Positions 17,901 to 27,600 of a DNA stretch of 64,000 nt are shown here, in pieces (positions within the stretch are counted from its first letter, which is position 1; each line of letters begins with the position of its first letter). The position numbers and the translations under genes were made by a program. Source of the DNA: Chitinophaga sp. CF418 (GTDB lineage Bacteria > Bacteroidota > Bacteroidia > Chitinophagales > Chitinophagaceae); the NCBI RefSeq assembly GCF_900142925.1, contig NZ_FRCN01000003.1, positions 523,300 through 587,299 on the forward strand, read 5' to 3'. Below the pieces are notes generated by a model. The model saw nothing but the letters and a program-made list of their open reading frames with translations, was not told where the DNA came from and did not search any database.

Positions 17901-20859
17901 CTGTACCCGTTGCATCTATTCTCAGACTATCGAACGTGATATGATCTGCTTTACGCAGTTTGATCACCGCTCTGTCAGTAGTATTATCACCGCTGAAATG
18001 GATGGTATTGCCGTTACCATTGAAAGTGATGGTATTGATTGCGGAAGTACCCGGAATAGAATCCAGTATCAGCTGTTCTTCATAAGTTGTACGGCCGGCA
18101 ACTACGTTAAAGATCACCGGACCGGTAATACCGCACTGCATGGCTGCTTTGGCAGCATTAAAGCTCACAAAGTTGGTGGCGCTGGCAGGGGAGTTTTTGT
18201 CTATCGTGTAAGTATTGCCTGGCAATGCATTATTCACTGTCAGTAACACAGGCGCTGAATAGCTGGTAGTCACACCACATGTCAGCGCAGCCCTGTAATA
18301 CAGCGTGCTTGTTGCGGTGATAGTACTGTCAGCATATTCAGATGGTGAGCCCAGGTTTGTATAAGGGCCTGCGGCGGTAGTGGAATATTGCCACTGATAG
18401 GTCTGTGACAGCCCCATCGTGTTGCCCGTCAGACTTAATACTACCTGGTTACCCGCGCACACCACCGGCTTGCTGACCTGCGCAGTACCACCTGTAGGAG
18501 GCGTTACGCAGGGAGGAGGTGTGAACTCATATGCTCCCAGGTCGGGCGCACTCAGGTTACGCGATGCATTATTGATGTCTATGGCCACATTCACCACCGC
18601 ACCTCTGTTGTTCAACATAGCGCTGGTAGCGGAATAGTTACCTCCGACAATATCCTGGTAGAAAGGATTTACTGCAAAGGAGTTTGCATCCTGCTGGCTG
18701 GCCGTCTGCCATTCACTCAAGGTCGGTAGGTTCTTTTCATAGAAGCCTGTATACTTATTGGTTGCCAGCGGATTGATAAAGATGTCGTTCTTATCAGAGA
18801 TAACATCACTTGTAGGATAGGCAGTACCGAAGTAAATACCGTATTGTGAGATATTCGATGTTCCTGTCAGTGTAATGATGTTATTGATAAACTCCACCCC
18901 TGCAGCAGAAGAGCTCTGGTTGTAACCAGCTATTCTTGAAGAGGAGGTATTCGTGGTAGATGTACCATCCATCGAGATGGTATTATGATAGATCCTTACG
19001 TTACTGGAGCCGTTATTATAGATACCATAACGAACGCCATTACCGTTCAGACCGTAGATCAGGTTGTTGGTCACTTCATTTTCCAGGCCAGATATTGTGC
19101 TCACATTTTCCAGCAGAATGCCATAGAAAGCAGAAGTACTGGTGAGGGCGCCACCGAATGGATTACTGATCCGGTTACCGTCTATTATCACTTTCGTACT
19201 CAGATCTGAGAGGCCGATGGCTGTAAAGGTGGTGACACTGGAACGTGTTCCCCTGCTAAAAGTGTTATTCTTTATGATGGCGTTAAATGCTCCGTGTACA
19301 TACACACCTCTGTTATAAAACTCGCTGATCTTGTTATTCAGGATCTTATTCCGCTGGTTAGCCACGGTGGAGTTACCTACCAGGGTAATGCCGTAATAAC
19401 CGCCTGTGATGGTATTATAACTGAAAGTATTGTCATCACAACTGGCGGCACCCCGGCCAACAGGGTCCGTATCAGAAGCACTAACTACGATACCGGCATA
19501 GGAAGAGGAAGTAAGCGTCTGCTGTATAGGAATAACGCAGCTATCGATCGTGTTAAAGTCTGCATCATTGATCAGCTGAACTCCGAAGCCCCATTGGGAC
19601 GAGGTAGTCCCTTTCGGTACTATCTTCAGGTTATTAAAACTAAAGTAATCCGCACCATTCAGCTTGATCACGGCAGACTCTGTCTGTTTTGTAGGAAGAT
19701 AGGTAATGGTCTGACCAGCACCGTTGAACGTGATCGTGTTTATAGCAGAAGCACCGCTTACTGGTGCGATGATCAATTGTTCATCATATGTACCACTGCC
19801 TGGTGCTACGTTAAATACTACAGGGCCATCTATACCGCATTTGATATAGTCATAAGCAGCATTGAATGAAGTAAAGTTACCGCTACCGGCCGGGGAAGTT
19901 TTGTCAATGGTGAACCAGCCGTGTATGAGCGCCGGGCTTACTACCTGTACAGCAGTAGAGTTATCACTGCTGCCGCTACCAGTACAAGTTACCACACAGC
20001 GGTAGTAGGTGCTCGCGGCCTGCGTTCTGTTCAGGAAAGCAGTATTGGCGCCTGGAATATCTGTCCAGTTTGTATTATCAGCAGAAGATTGCCACTGGTA
20101 GGTCAGTCCTGTAGCGGCTGTATTTCCTGTAAGACTCAGTGTAAAACTGTTGCCTCCGCACACATTTACTGCCGTAGTAGCAGTAGTACCTGCTTCCGGT
20201 ACACCGGCACAGGCAGCAGCCGGTGTATAGTTTAGTATAATGTCAGGACGGGTGGTCATCGTGCCGGAGTTACTGGTAGTAGCAGTACCACAGAGGCTGC
20301 CCAGACCATCAGACCTGTATGTATGAGAACCATTAAAACTCAGTCCTGTTGTCCATCTTACACTAGGGTTCCCTGTAAATCCACTGCCTCCATTACAAAC
20401 TTCCACTAACAGGTTATCTGTACCGTTCCAGAAGAAGGTAGGTAATATCGGAAAACTATTTACGCCTGTAACCACCTGATAATTCACGGGGCCAAATACA
20501 GCATTGCCGGAAGGCTCCCAGACATTGCCGTCCAGGGTGGTCTTTGCAGTAGTAGCGATCTTAATGGCATACCCGTCTATAATACTGGCGGAGTTCACAC
20601 TATTGACAGTGAACTTCACTGCGTTGATGAACCCCGGCTGCATACCTGCAGCTATCAGTTCACTGGCCCGGTACAGATACTGCGCCCTGGAGCCTTCATA
20701 ATAGTCCTGTAATGGGCAGGGATATGCTGAACTGCCATTGGCCCCGCTATTGGCCCCAATCGTGATATCTATCTGTGCGGAAAGCGGCAGAACAGATAAC
20801 AACAGTATGACCAGGTATAAAGAAGCCTTATATAATACAGAAACAGGCTGATTTTTCAT
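11926..20859 (-). CDS. Giant multidomain surface protein: three Ig-like/beta-helix modules, IgGFc-binding-like, PKD and CHU_C domains
   Basis: At 2977 residues this is the largest gene in the window. After a signal peptide (1-28) and an N-terminal beta domain (to about 215) come three copies of one module: an Ig-like domain (YQWQSSADNTNW, YQWQYSTTAAGPY, YQWQASYSATGPW) followed by a right-handed parallel beta-helix. The helices open with ITFNGAGQTITY/ITFNGNGNTIHF-type strands and close with a GAYEF/GAYEI motif near residues 776, 1336 and 1916. Residues about 2075-2510 are the same IgGFc-binding-like domain as in the next gene (RFWVAYGHDRSF). A PKD domain (about 2635-2716), an Ig-like segment, a fibronectin-III-like domain (about 2806-2883) and a CHU_C sorting domain (VYIPSGFSPNGDGLNDVW) end the protein. 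Beta-helices often bind or cleave polysaccharide, but no catalytic signature was recognised, so a filamentous adhesin is the cautious call. Confidence 0.9.
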   Translation of the reverse strand: MKNQPVSVLYKASLYLVILLLSVLPLSAQIDITIGANSGANGSSAYPCPLQDYYEGSRAQYLYRASELIAAGMQPGFINAVKFTVNSVNSASIIDGYAIKIATTAKTTLDGNVWEPSGNAVFGPVNYQVVTGVNSFPILPTFFWNGTDNLLVEVCNGGSGFTGNPSVRWTTGLSFNGSHTYRSDGLGSLCGTATTSNSGTMTTRPDIILNYTPAAACAGVPEAGTTATTAVNVCGGNSFTLSLTGNTAATGLTYQWQSSADNTNWTDIPGANTAFLNRTQAASTYYRCVVTCTGSGSSDNSTAVQVVSPALIHGWFTIDKTSPAGSGNFTSFNAAYDYIKCGIDGPVVFNVAPGSGTYDEQLIIAPVSGASAINTITFNGAGQTITYLPTKQTESAVIKLNGADYFSFNNLKIVPKGTTSSQWGFGVQLINDADFNTIDSCVIPIQQTLTSSSYAGIVVSASDTDPVGRGAASCDDNTFSYNTITGGYYGITLVGNSTVANQRNKILNNKISEFYNRGVYVHGAFNAIIKNNTFSRGTRSSVTTFTAIGLSDLSTKVIIDGNRISNPFGGALTSTSAFYGILLENVSTISGLENEVTNNLIYGLNGNGVRYGIYNNGSSNVRIYHNTISMDGTSTTNTSSSRIAGYNQSSSAAGVEFINNIITLTGTSNISQYGIYFGTAYPTSDVISDKNDIFINPLATNKYTGFYEKNLPTLSEWQTASQQDANSFAVNPFYQDIVGGNYSATSAMLNNRGAVVNVAIDINNASRNLSAPDLGAYEFTPPPCVTPPTGGTAQVSKPVVCAGNQVVLSLTGNTMGLSQTYQWQYSTTAAGPYTNLGSPSEYADSTITATSTLYYRAALTCGVTTSYSAPVLLTVNNALPGNTYTIDKNSPASATNFVSFNAAKAAMQCGITGPVIFNVVAGRTTYEEQLILDSIPGTSAINTITFNGNGNTIHFSGDNTTDRAVIKLRKADHITFDSLRIDATGTGAYGYGVQLFNHADSNTITRCEIITKADATGTEYNGIVVSSSDQDADNSTGNNWCDANVFSKNRVTGGYYGITLTGINNGVTKNNVVTGNKVLDYYSTGIKLRYSSNTLIGENTMDRPTRQNGDWSVYGISIGGRADALKIARNNVSDGTPQADDYSYYGIALNNLTVSDNKPDTVVNNIVYNLNSTTTRNGIYLYFSDNIVVTHNTVSIDRDGGSSTWQAATGAYLSFSDNVKFTNNNITVTSTGTGLKYAIYVSGGTVSHQNNNYFVKAGGTENYTGYFNGERKTLADWKTATGQDTSATDYDPIYTDLAGGNLSPLFYKMDNTGTPEGIAIDILGTPRSATTPDVGAYEISMPLCQTPINAGKAVVNPSSGICMGTMISLNLIDNTTAGKLTYQWQASYSATGPWVNISDTAYIPAFKTELGANNYFRCQLVCSNTDTAWSVLTSVNMNQPLIKGIYTINPTGTGSRNFASFKSAVTAMECGIAGEVIFDVVPGTYTEQVYMHRIPGASDTSRVTFRSQNGNPASVTLTFAGTAANNYVLKLDSASYITYKNITIAASNATNGRAVVFDGTAIKDSLLNNTINVPAVTVDNTDAVGVFAEDFRGGNIAIIGNTIKNGASGIHFSGPSDVEQVRGLVIDSNKVSGIYASGININNVTRPVVTKNEIDIKDPLAAAAYGIVLNHGDTAYRVNNNTVTISNTSGNVWGMALHECQASAAATGLVEANKIVAVTGNTGMIWGLTNNSSNYNTTVNNVISVKTTGAVAYGLYSNQGNNINYYNNSVYNASTAVGANVAGYFSHTNATEGNVKLRNNIFTNEGGGVAAEFVFSEFINSDYNTYYTTGTVLISRSGTSDDYDNLTDWIAASDLDISSIVYKPAFASTTTLEPELTNPDVWAIHGRGVQIPGNDHDINKQNRPVTLTAGVPDMGAYEFLPTAQPTVLQAIPATPAPGITQQFLYGSDTVAKITWDPNTAVPTGITLKRYSGVVPPNLAQGTQFMYFYTDVDVTGGGAYKFNLEQFYVDSWLGYLDREKNIRLGRTDAANTWIINDSSTVDVARNIIADTALQYLDKFTGLRGELIFEHSGPAGADTSNIGTRFWVAYGHDRSFMTNNDQNLALYLVAGQTDAHVVVKVNGTAWGKDYLVPANTALTTDMIPKSGLSDARLTGEGLYPFGISIESDAPITAYAHQYSWQTAGATLLMPVGTYGYEYRPMSAHQLADANSFSWFYIIADNDSSVVEITPSQATVGGHAAGQPFTVTLNRGEVYQVLGAMKDLSEGNDLSGSIVRAVQNANGKCYPVAVFSGNSHSGFGCGGTGGFGTDGDNVVQQNQPVQSWGKTFMTAPASGMADPVRLMTNIYRVLVKDPATVVTRNNTPLTGLINNSYYEFESKTADYIVADKPVTVAQYFTLDGSCSNPAGGDVDMVYLTPVEQAIKKATFYRNNEAGVQYNFITLVIHKQGLNSLLIDGNNNFSYSFNHANRPNYVVITKRWSAGDALSTIKSDSAFTAITYGFGNDVSYAYNVGMQIRNLNVQPAITNVHNGTGNKSTYTCAKTPFRLTALLPMVPATLTWQLSQVANLQPATDVVTNNPVPVDTLLIDGQTYYKYEIAADYTFTAPGTYQIPVKVTNPDIASCDNSITTYLSVKVIAAPLVDFSINYNGCISDIAVFNGTAVTENNAAITKWEWKFGDGTTANTRSVTKQYAAAGSYTEELQVITKDGCVGDTVKTIEVNEPVAATLNADTLRICAHTDATFSVKNPDPNASYNWYNAATGGALIKAGAALEIKDATSPAVYYVETTKGGCAGLARTPAVLLVLPQLATPVLKVDSIGVDMIRFTWNEISGAAGYLVSTDNGATWITPSSGAQGLEHVIRGLKPQQSVTLLVKATGCEDKVSQSVTGKTLPDGVYIPSGFSPNGDGLNDVWKVYGAVVRELHFMVFNQWGEKIFESNNQNLGWDGSYKGKAQPSGVYIYICKLKLADGTLVDRKGTLNLLR

Positions 20860-20910
20860 GGCTGTTTGTTTTAAATATTTCTTTCTTGGATGAATGATAG
20901 GGTGACGATA

Positions 20911-22191
20911 TTATTGTTGCCAGCTGATCCAGCTACGGGCATCCTTTACATTCACCATATCAAAGGAACTATTGCCTGTCTGCACAAAATAGAATCCTTC
21001 ACTTTCCTGGTATTTGGTAACGATAAGACTCATAGTAGCAGCAGCTGCATCGGGGATCTCTCCCCAACCTCCGCCGGGATAAGCGAAAGTGGCAGTGCCA
21101 TTGGATTTGAATGTGGGTGAAAAAGCCGGACCATAGGCATAACCCTCCGGTACGATACCGGCAAAGTCATATCCTTCACCATAATTGGGGTAATAAAACA
21201 TAAAACTGAAACCTGCAATACTGGTCACATTGTAAGCGTCATCCACACCATTGACATGGAATCCTGTTGTAGAGACCCAGTAAGAGCCTGTTGATGCAGC
21301 CTGGTTGTACCAGCGTTGTCCTGCGGTCAGATCTACCACCAGAGGTTTAATTACACCGGTGATGATAGCTGTATTTTCACCTGCTTTCAATGTCATCTTT
21401 TGTCCGGCAGCATCCCACTTTATATCTTCAAGTGAGGAAAAGGTAAGGGCGCCATCACGGAAGGGGGTTGAGAATGAAATACCGTTACCGTCGAAGTAAT
21501 AATTGACTGAAATGGTCTTTACACCATTAGCGTCAGGACGTACGAAACTGATCTGGCGATACAGCTTGTCAACATAGATATCATACTTGTTGTTATCTAT
21601 TGTCAGCTGTTTGAAATAAGTAAGGAACCGGGAAATGTTGTTGAACTCCCAGTTCCGTTTTTTATCGTAATAATCCTGTGCCTCCTTGGAGGTAGCTTTA
21701 ACGAGAACGGCCTTGCTGCCATTCAGACGTCCTGTAAGTTTTATGGTGTCGCCATAGATACCATCTATAGCAAATTCAAAGTCAGAGAACAATCCTTTTC
21801 CATAATACCCCCCATTCTTACTGGCATCGGGATCACAGAGCACATGGATATAGGAATAAGTGTCAAACAACAGGCATGGCTGTTGCAGTGATTTCAGACG
21901 GAAACTGCTCTGTCTTACCGTAACGGAAGACAAAGAGTCGAAGTCTGAGAACATATCCACCCTGTTGGCAGTGTCAAACTTGAAGTAGAAGCCGAATGCC
22001 GTAGAGGGTAAACCGGAAGGATATACAAACGCCCTCCAGCCGTAGGGAGCACCTGTCAACGCATCATTATATGCTGCCAGCGTTTCATTGATCCTGGTGT
22101 CCGGAGATTTATCAAAAACATCGTCGTACTTCCGGCAGGAAGCAATTGTAACGATAATCAGTAAAAGATATAATGATAGATTTTTTCTCAT
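20911..22191 (-). CDS. DUF4302-type lipoprotein of the SusCD locus
   Basis: This 426-residue lipoprotein has a signal peptide with lipobox ending at Cys19 (VTIASC). The region after it (YDDVFDKSPDTRINETLAAY, then APYGWRAFVYPSG and AFGFYFKFD) matches the DUF4302 family as I know it. The remainder is beta-rich, with a C-terminal segment ending DARSWISWQQ. The family is typically encoded at the end of SusC/SusD loci together with a zinc-binding metallopeptidase, as here; its biochemical role is not established. It is probably an outer-leaflet substrate-binding accessory. The gene begins 33 bp after the metallopeptidase gene and ends 51 bp before the giant adhesin gene, with no clear terminator between. 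Confidence 0.82.
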   Translation of the reverse strand: MRKNLSLYLLLIIVTIASCRKYDDVFDKSPDTRINETLAAYNDALTGAPYGWRAFVYPSGLPSTAFGFYFKFDTANRVDMFSDFDSLSSVTVRQSSFRLKSLQQPCLLFDTYSYIHVLCDPDASKNGGYYGKGLFSDFEFAIDGIYGDTIKLTGRLNGSKAVLVKATSKEAQDYYDKKRNWEFNNISRFLTYFKQLTIDNNKYDIYVDKLYRQISFVRPDANGVKTISVNYYFDGNGISFSTPFRDGALTFSSLEDIKWDAAGQKMTLKAGENTAIITGVIKPLVVDLTAGQRWYNQAASTGSYWVSTTGFHVNGVDDAYNVTSIAGFSFMFYYPNYGEGYDFAGIVPEGYAYGPAFSPTFKSNGTATFAYPGGGWGEIPDAAAATMSLIVTKYQESEGFYFVQTGNSSFDMVNVKDARSWISWQQ

Positions 22192-22224
22192 AAGGAGTTC
22201 GAAATTGATCTGGTTGATATAGCC

Positions 22225-23136
22225 TTAGTACAGCAGTTGTACAATAGATTTTCTGGTATTGTCCTGCAGACTGTAAAAATCAATGTTGTAAGACGCTTTG
22301 AAATAGTTTACCACCATCGCTTCTTTCTGTCTTAACCTGTCTTTGGCCTGGGCCTGGGAAGAGCCGTTTACGCTGTATCCTTCCGGAATGCTGTTCACGA
22401 TCCTGTCAAAACCTGCCTTTCCTTCTATCAGCATCATGGCGATCATTTCAACGAAGTCTTCACTTTCATTGGACATGGCATAAGCTGTTACGAAGCCGTC
22501 TTTACGGGCATCCGCATCAGCGATGTTATTCCAGTTACCGGTATAATAACCTGCGCAGATCTTCTTAAACTCAGGAGGGTACATCTTTGTCTGATGGAGG
22601 ATGTGACCAAATTCATGTTCGATAACATGGAAGATCTGTTTCACATTTGCGGTATCTCTTTTTGTATAGCCAGGCATCTCTTTTGTACGGAAATCGTTCA
22701 GCAGGTACATCACTACTTTACGGCCTCCCTCAGCAGTACCGAGTGTGATGGTGCCATTGTCATTCCAGCTGGCGCTGCCCGACAGGATGAAGAATTTAGG
22801 GCTGTATTTCTTGAAGAAAATTTCACCGGCTGCATTGATGTAATTATCAATCCACACCTTCTTGATAGCCCTGATAGCAGGGATCACCACTTCTTCTTTC
22901 GGTGGCACCAGTGTTTTGGTCACATCAAATTCAAACTGGTCCCATTTGTATTTCACTTCAATGTTGTAAGGAACAGTCATTGTATCATGCAACCAGGCAT
23001 CTAAAGATCCCGGAACCCAGGTATCGCCACCCAGGCCCGGGATGTCTTGCACACCACTGAGATCATCATCTTCTTTTGAGCAGGCAGCCAATACCACCAT
23101 CGCAAACAGGAAGAAGAATATTTTTATGTGTTTCAT
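22225..23136 (-). CDS. Zinc-binding metallopeptidase lipoprotein (SusCD-associated, Peptidase_Mx1-like)
   Basis: This 303-residue lipoprotein has a signal peptide MKHIKIFFFLFAMVVLAAC with acylated Cys19, followed by an acidic stretch (SKEDDD). The zinc-binding HExxH motif is visible in the context HVIEHEFGHILHQTKMYP. This sequence and its genomic place resemble the putative zinc-binding metallopeptidases found in Bacteroidota SusC/SusD loci (Peptidase_Mx1-like). It is probably surface-exposed and may trim a protein or peptide substrate before SusCD uptake, which would make the locus peptide- rather than glycan-directed. That is inference. It starts 32 bp after susD and is followed by the DUF4302 gene. 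Confidence 0.85.
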   Translation of the reverse strand: MKHIKIFFFLFAMVVLAACSKEDDDLSGVQDIPGLGGDTWVPGSLDAWLHDTMTVPYNIEVKYKWDQFEFDVTKTLVPPKEEVVIPAIRAIKKVWIDNYINAAGEIFFKKYSPKFFILSGSASWNDNGTITLGTAEGGRKVVMYLLNDFRTKEMPGYTKRDTANVKQIFHVIEHEFGHILHQTKMYPPEFKKICAGYYTGNWNNIADADARKDGFVTAYAMSNESEDFVEMIAMMLIEGKAGFDRIVNSIPEGYSVNGSSQAQAKDRLRQKEAMVVNYFKASYNIDFYSLQDNTRKSIVQLLY

Positions 23137-23168
23137 ATATATGCTTTCTTTTTTTGTAAGGGTTGAGA

Positions 23169-24629
23169 TTACCTGGGATTCAGCGCTATACCGGAGGTAG
23201 TGGCCGATAAAGGGATCTGTAACAGGCGGCGTTTGTCATCTGCCTGCAACACCATCTGCTCACCTTTGTCCGTATAATGCGTCACAGATGCCTTATAGCG
23301 CTGAATGTCAAACCAACGGTGCCCTTCCTGTACGAATTCAGCACGTTTGAAGTCAAGTATAGTCTGTAACAAACCGGTCTTTACATCCTGGATGTTATAG
23401 TAATTTCTAATCTTCGTAGTGGTGATACGGTGTGTAGAAACATTGTAATTGTTGACACGTTTGCTGGCGAACAGGTTCAGATCTGCCAACGCTTCAGTAT
23501 TGTTGCCCAGGTAAGCATTGGCTTCCGCCCTGTTGAACAATACTTCTTCTGTTGTGAACAGCGGCACCATTACATAAGGATCACCGATCGTGGCGTTCAC
23601 TGATGCCTTTACAAAGTATTCTGTCAGCTTAGGTATGAAGTAATCCCTGGTGCCATAGTAGTACAATGGATAAACAAAAGCGCCACCTGTTACATTACTG
23701 CCCAGTATCTGCTGCTCTATGTTGTAGGTCAGACCGTATCTGTACAACGCCACATACCGTCCATACAGCGATTGCGTTTCTACCAGCAGCAGGTTTGCTT
23801 TCTCTGAAGCATTGGCGTAGGTATCGCGGATCACTGCCGGGGTCATTGTTTTATAAGTAGTATTCCATGGACGCATATTGCTGGCCACGTCATTGTTGGG
23901 GAACGCCTTGCTGGCATATTCCACTACTTTCTGATAATCTTTCTTAAAGAGATAGAACCGCGTAGCGAAGGCATAAGTAGCAGACTTATTGAAATGATAA
24001 CGTGGCACAGCATAGTTGTCATCTCTGATCAGCTGCATACCTGCCAGCAGGTCTTTTTCTATCATATCGTAAGTGTAAGCCACCGTCTTACGCTCATATT
24101 GTTTCATCACCACTTTTTCAGGTTCCGTTACATAAGGAATACCCGGATCATTGGAAGCCGTTGTTGCATCGTAGAATTTGGAGAAGAAAGTCACCAGCAT
24201 AAAGTGCGCATATGCCCTGGCTACCAGCGCCTCTCCTTTCTGTGCGGAGTAACGGCTTGTATCTGCCGCTGCCTCACATGCTTTCAGTGCATTATTGGCG
24301 GCAGCAATAGCGGTATAACATGCCTGCCAGTAGTATTCAGGGGAATCCTGTTCTGTGGCTGATACGTCATTGAAGAAATAAGGATCCAGGTTGGTCCTGT
24401 CGGTTACACCCGCACCTTTGTCTTCCACATTATCGCTCATTGCTTCTGCAAAAACTATATAGTTGGCCTGCGGATAGGCAGTACCCAGCAGCTGTGACAC
24501 CTTTGCAGGTGTATTCAGTTCTGTCCAGCTGCTATCCGGAGATTTGTCAAGGTATTTATTACATCCGGCTATGGTTATCAAACACCCTCCTATGATTGCT
24601 ACCCGTGTGAAAAATTTCGTCATAACCAT
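23169..24629 (-). CDS. SusD/RagB family nutrient-binding outer-membrane lipoprotein
   Basis: This 486-residue lipoprotein has a lipobox ending at Cys23 (LITIAGC). The N-terminus NKYLDKSPDSSW is typical of SusD-like proteins, as are the helical TPR-type segments (YYWQACYTAIAAANNALKAC, ALVARAYAHFMLVTFFSKFY) and the C-terminal LLQTILDFKRAEFVQEGHRW followed by FDIQRYK. It forms the lid of the SusC channel and binds substrate at the cell surface. It starts 6 bp after the susC stop, which is the standard translationally linked arrangement. The substrate is unknown; the adjacent metallopeptidase points to protein rather than glycan. Confidence 0.95.
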   Translation of the reverse strand: MVMTKFFTRVAIIGGCLITIAGCNKYLDKSPDSSWTELNTPAKVSQLLGTAYPQANYIVFAEAMSDNVEDKGAGVTDRTNLDPYFFNDVSATEQDSPEYYWQACYTAIAAANNALKACEAAADTSRYSAQKGEALVARAYAHFMLVTFFSKFYDATTASNDPGIPYVTEPEKVVMKQYERKTVAYTYDMIEKDLLAGMQLIRDDNYAVPRYHFNKSATYAFATRFYLFKKDYQKVVEYASKAFPNNDVASNMRPWNTTYKTMTPAVIRDTYANASEKANLLLVETQSLYGRYVALYRYGLTYNIEQQILGSNVTGGAFVYPLYYYGTRDYFIPKLTEYFVKASVNATIGDPYVMVPLFTTEEVLFNRAEANAYLGNNTEALADLNLFASKRVNNYNVSTHRITTTKIRNYYNIQDVKTGLLQTILDFKRAEFVQEGHRWFDIQRYKASVTHYTDKGEQMVLQADDKRRLLQIPLSATTSGIALNPR

Positions 24630-24635
24630 CTTTAT

Positions 24636-27600
24636 TTAGAGACCTACTTTTAGTGAAAGAGTAAATTGTTTCTGTATAGGCTGCGCTACACCACCTGTGT
24701 TGAAGAACTCAGGATCCTGTCCTCTCAGTTTCTTGTCTGAATAGATCAGCCATGGGTTAATTGCTGCGCCGGTAAGTGTTACATTGTTGAGCGCAGTTCT
24801 TTTTAACAGTGTAGCTGGCAGCTGCCAGGTGAGTGATACTGTTTTCAGGCGGATCATATCACCCTTTGCTACTCTGGCGGTGGAATAGTTGTAGTTGTTG
24901 TAAGGATAAGCTCCTCCAAGCATCACCTGTTCCAGCCCGTCGAGAATGGATGGCGTCTGTGTCTCCTTCTCATCTCCCGGCATGATCCAGCGGTCATAAA
25001 ACTCTTTCGGCATGGCATCCAGATCAGAATAAGCAGTCTTGAAAGCAGGATACAGACGGATCTTATTACCCCACTGGTAAGTCACGAATACGTTCATCGA
25101 CAAACCCTTGTAGTGGAAGGTATTGGAAAAGCCTCCTGTTGCCGGCGGATCAACCGGTCCCTGGTATACCAGGTGAGATGTGTTCAGGTCCTGCAGGAAT
25201 ACGTCTTTGCTTACATCACCATGCTGGTTCACAAACTGCGGGGTACCTGTGTGGGGATCCAGTCCTTTATATTCGAGAGAGAAAAGACCTCTTACGGGAT
25301 AACCTTCTTTGTTACCGCCTTCAGCTACCACCAGGTCAAAGATCCTGGGGATGTTCTTCGCATTGGTGATCTTGTTGGTGTTGTAACCGAATGTTACATT
25401 GGATTTCCAACCCCAATTCTTCTTCTTGATAATGTCGCCGCCTATCAATACTTCCACACCCTTTGAATTCATGTCGGCATAGTTGGCTGCTTTGAAAGTT
25501 TCACCACCGATACCGGAGGTTTTGATGATGCTGATCAGGTCAAAGCTCTTACGGCTGTAAGCATCGATCGTGAAATTCAGCCTTCTGTTAAACAGGGTAC
25601 CATCCAGACCGATATTGGTCGTGTACAGCTTTTCCCAGGTCAGGTCATCATTCTGCAGATGCGCTATCTTGATCACTGACTCCACCTCATCGAGGTGGGT
25701 TCTCTTCGAATTAACTGTCTGGAATACGATGTTAGAGTTGGTGGCAGGGCCCATACTGGCAGTTAGTCCGTAGCTGGCCCTGAGTGCCAGGTAGTCTACC
25801 CAACCCAGGTTCTGAATGAAATCTTCCCTGTCAACGTTCCAGGAAGCAGATACGCTCCAGGTAGGCAGCCAACGGGCGGTGCTGGATCTTCCCAGCCTGT
25901 TGGAACCATCATAACGGGTAGTACCTGTCAGGTTATATTTATTGTTGTAGGCATAAGTAGCAGTTGCGTAGAAGGCGGCAAAGCGGTCATAGTCTTTGCT
26001 CATACCATAGTAAGGAAAACTGCTCTCGATAGTTTGCTTCAAAATACGATAGTCGGTGAAAGGCACACCGCCATTGTTATACTGGTAACCGTAACCGGTG
26101 TTGGATGAATTCTGGCGGTCTGCATATTTTACCTGCTGTCCTATCATGGCTGTCAGGCTATGACGATCGCCGATAGTAGCATTATAGTTTAAGCTATTAC
26201 GGAAGTCGAAGTTGATCAGCTGATCTTCTGTGCGGTTGTAGAAACCACCATAAGGCAGCACGATCATCGGCAATGCATCCGGATTGGCAGGATCGTGGTA
26301 GAGGAACTTGTTATTCTCTGCGATGGTGGCATTGTCAGCAGCACGGTAGGCGTTGGCCATGTTACTGTTCTCAGTGATCTGGTGTTCACGTGAGGACTTC
26401 ACATAACGCAGGGCGCCTACAAATTCATAACGCAGATTTTTAGCCACCTTCCAGGAGAAATCGCCCTGGAGACGGAGGTCCATCATACTCAGGTTCAGGT
26501 AATTGTTGGCCGATTCATTGATGATATTAAAAGGCGCATAATTCCTTCTGAAATATTCCAGGTTGCCTTGCTCGTCATAAGCGGTTAAAGTACGGCTGGT
26601 ATTCAGGGCATAACTGAATGGATTGATGTCAAAATCGCGGTCATACTGGCCTTCTACAGGGTTGCTGGTACGGGTCAGTGCACCAGGCGCTCTTTGCTGA
26701 CGTGCAGAGCCGAGTACAGAGAAGCCTGTGCTTACTCTGTCAGAGAGCTTATAGTTGTTACGGAAGTTGAGTGTATAACGGCTTACTTTATCTGCAACGG
26801 TCCAGCCGTTATCATGGTAAAAGCTGGTAGAGAAATAGGACTGTCCTTTATCTGTACCGGAGGATACGCTGAGGGAATGTTCCTGGATAAAACTGGTCTT
26901 GAAGAGAATATCAAACCAGTCAGTATTGGCAGAAGCATATCTCAGCAGGAACTTACGTTTAGCTGCGGGAGTATTCTCCAGCGGAAAATTTCCATTATCA
27001 TCTGCATTCAGCATCTCATACATCTTACCATACACACCAATATCGCCACGGGAAAGAATATCAGAAGTGAGCATGCCCTTCCGCTCCAGCTCTGCCAGCA
27101 CTGACATCTGCTGGGCGGAGTTCATGATATTATAATTGCTATAGTTAGGCTTCAGCTGAGTACTGTAGTTGCCGCTGTAGGTAACAACCGGTTTAGCGCC
27201 GGCGCGTCCTTTTTTTGTAGTGATCACCACTACACCATTCATGGCACGCGCACCATACAGGGCGGTAGCTGCAGCATCCTTGAGGATGTCGAAGCTTTCA
27301 ATATCGTTAGGGTTGAGACCTGCCACTGCGGAGCCCAGCAAGGTGGTAGGGTCGCCGCTGGACAGCTGGTCGTTCGAGATATTCACCACATCTTCCAGCA
27401 CTACGTTATCCACTACCCACAGCGGCTTGTTATCTCCATTGATGGAAGTAGCACCACGCACACGGATCTTCGGAGCGGTACCAAATGTGCTGGACACGTT
27501 CTGTATAGCCACACCGGCTACGCGTCCTTCCAACATACGGCTTACGTCCGGCATACCATCTATCCTGGCCTCATCCATTTTGATGCGGGCGGAAGCACCG

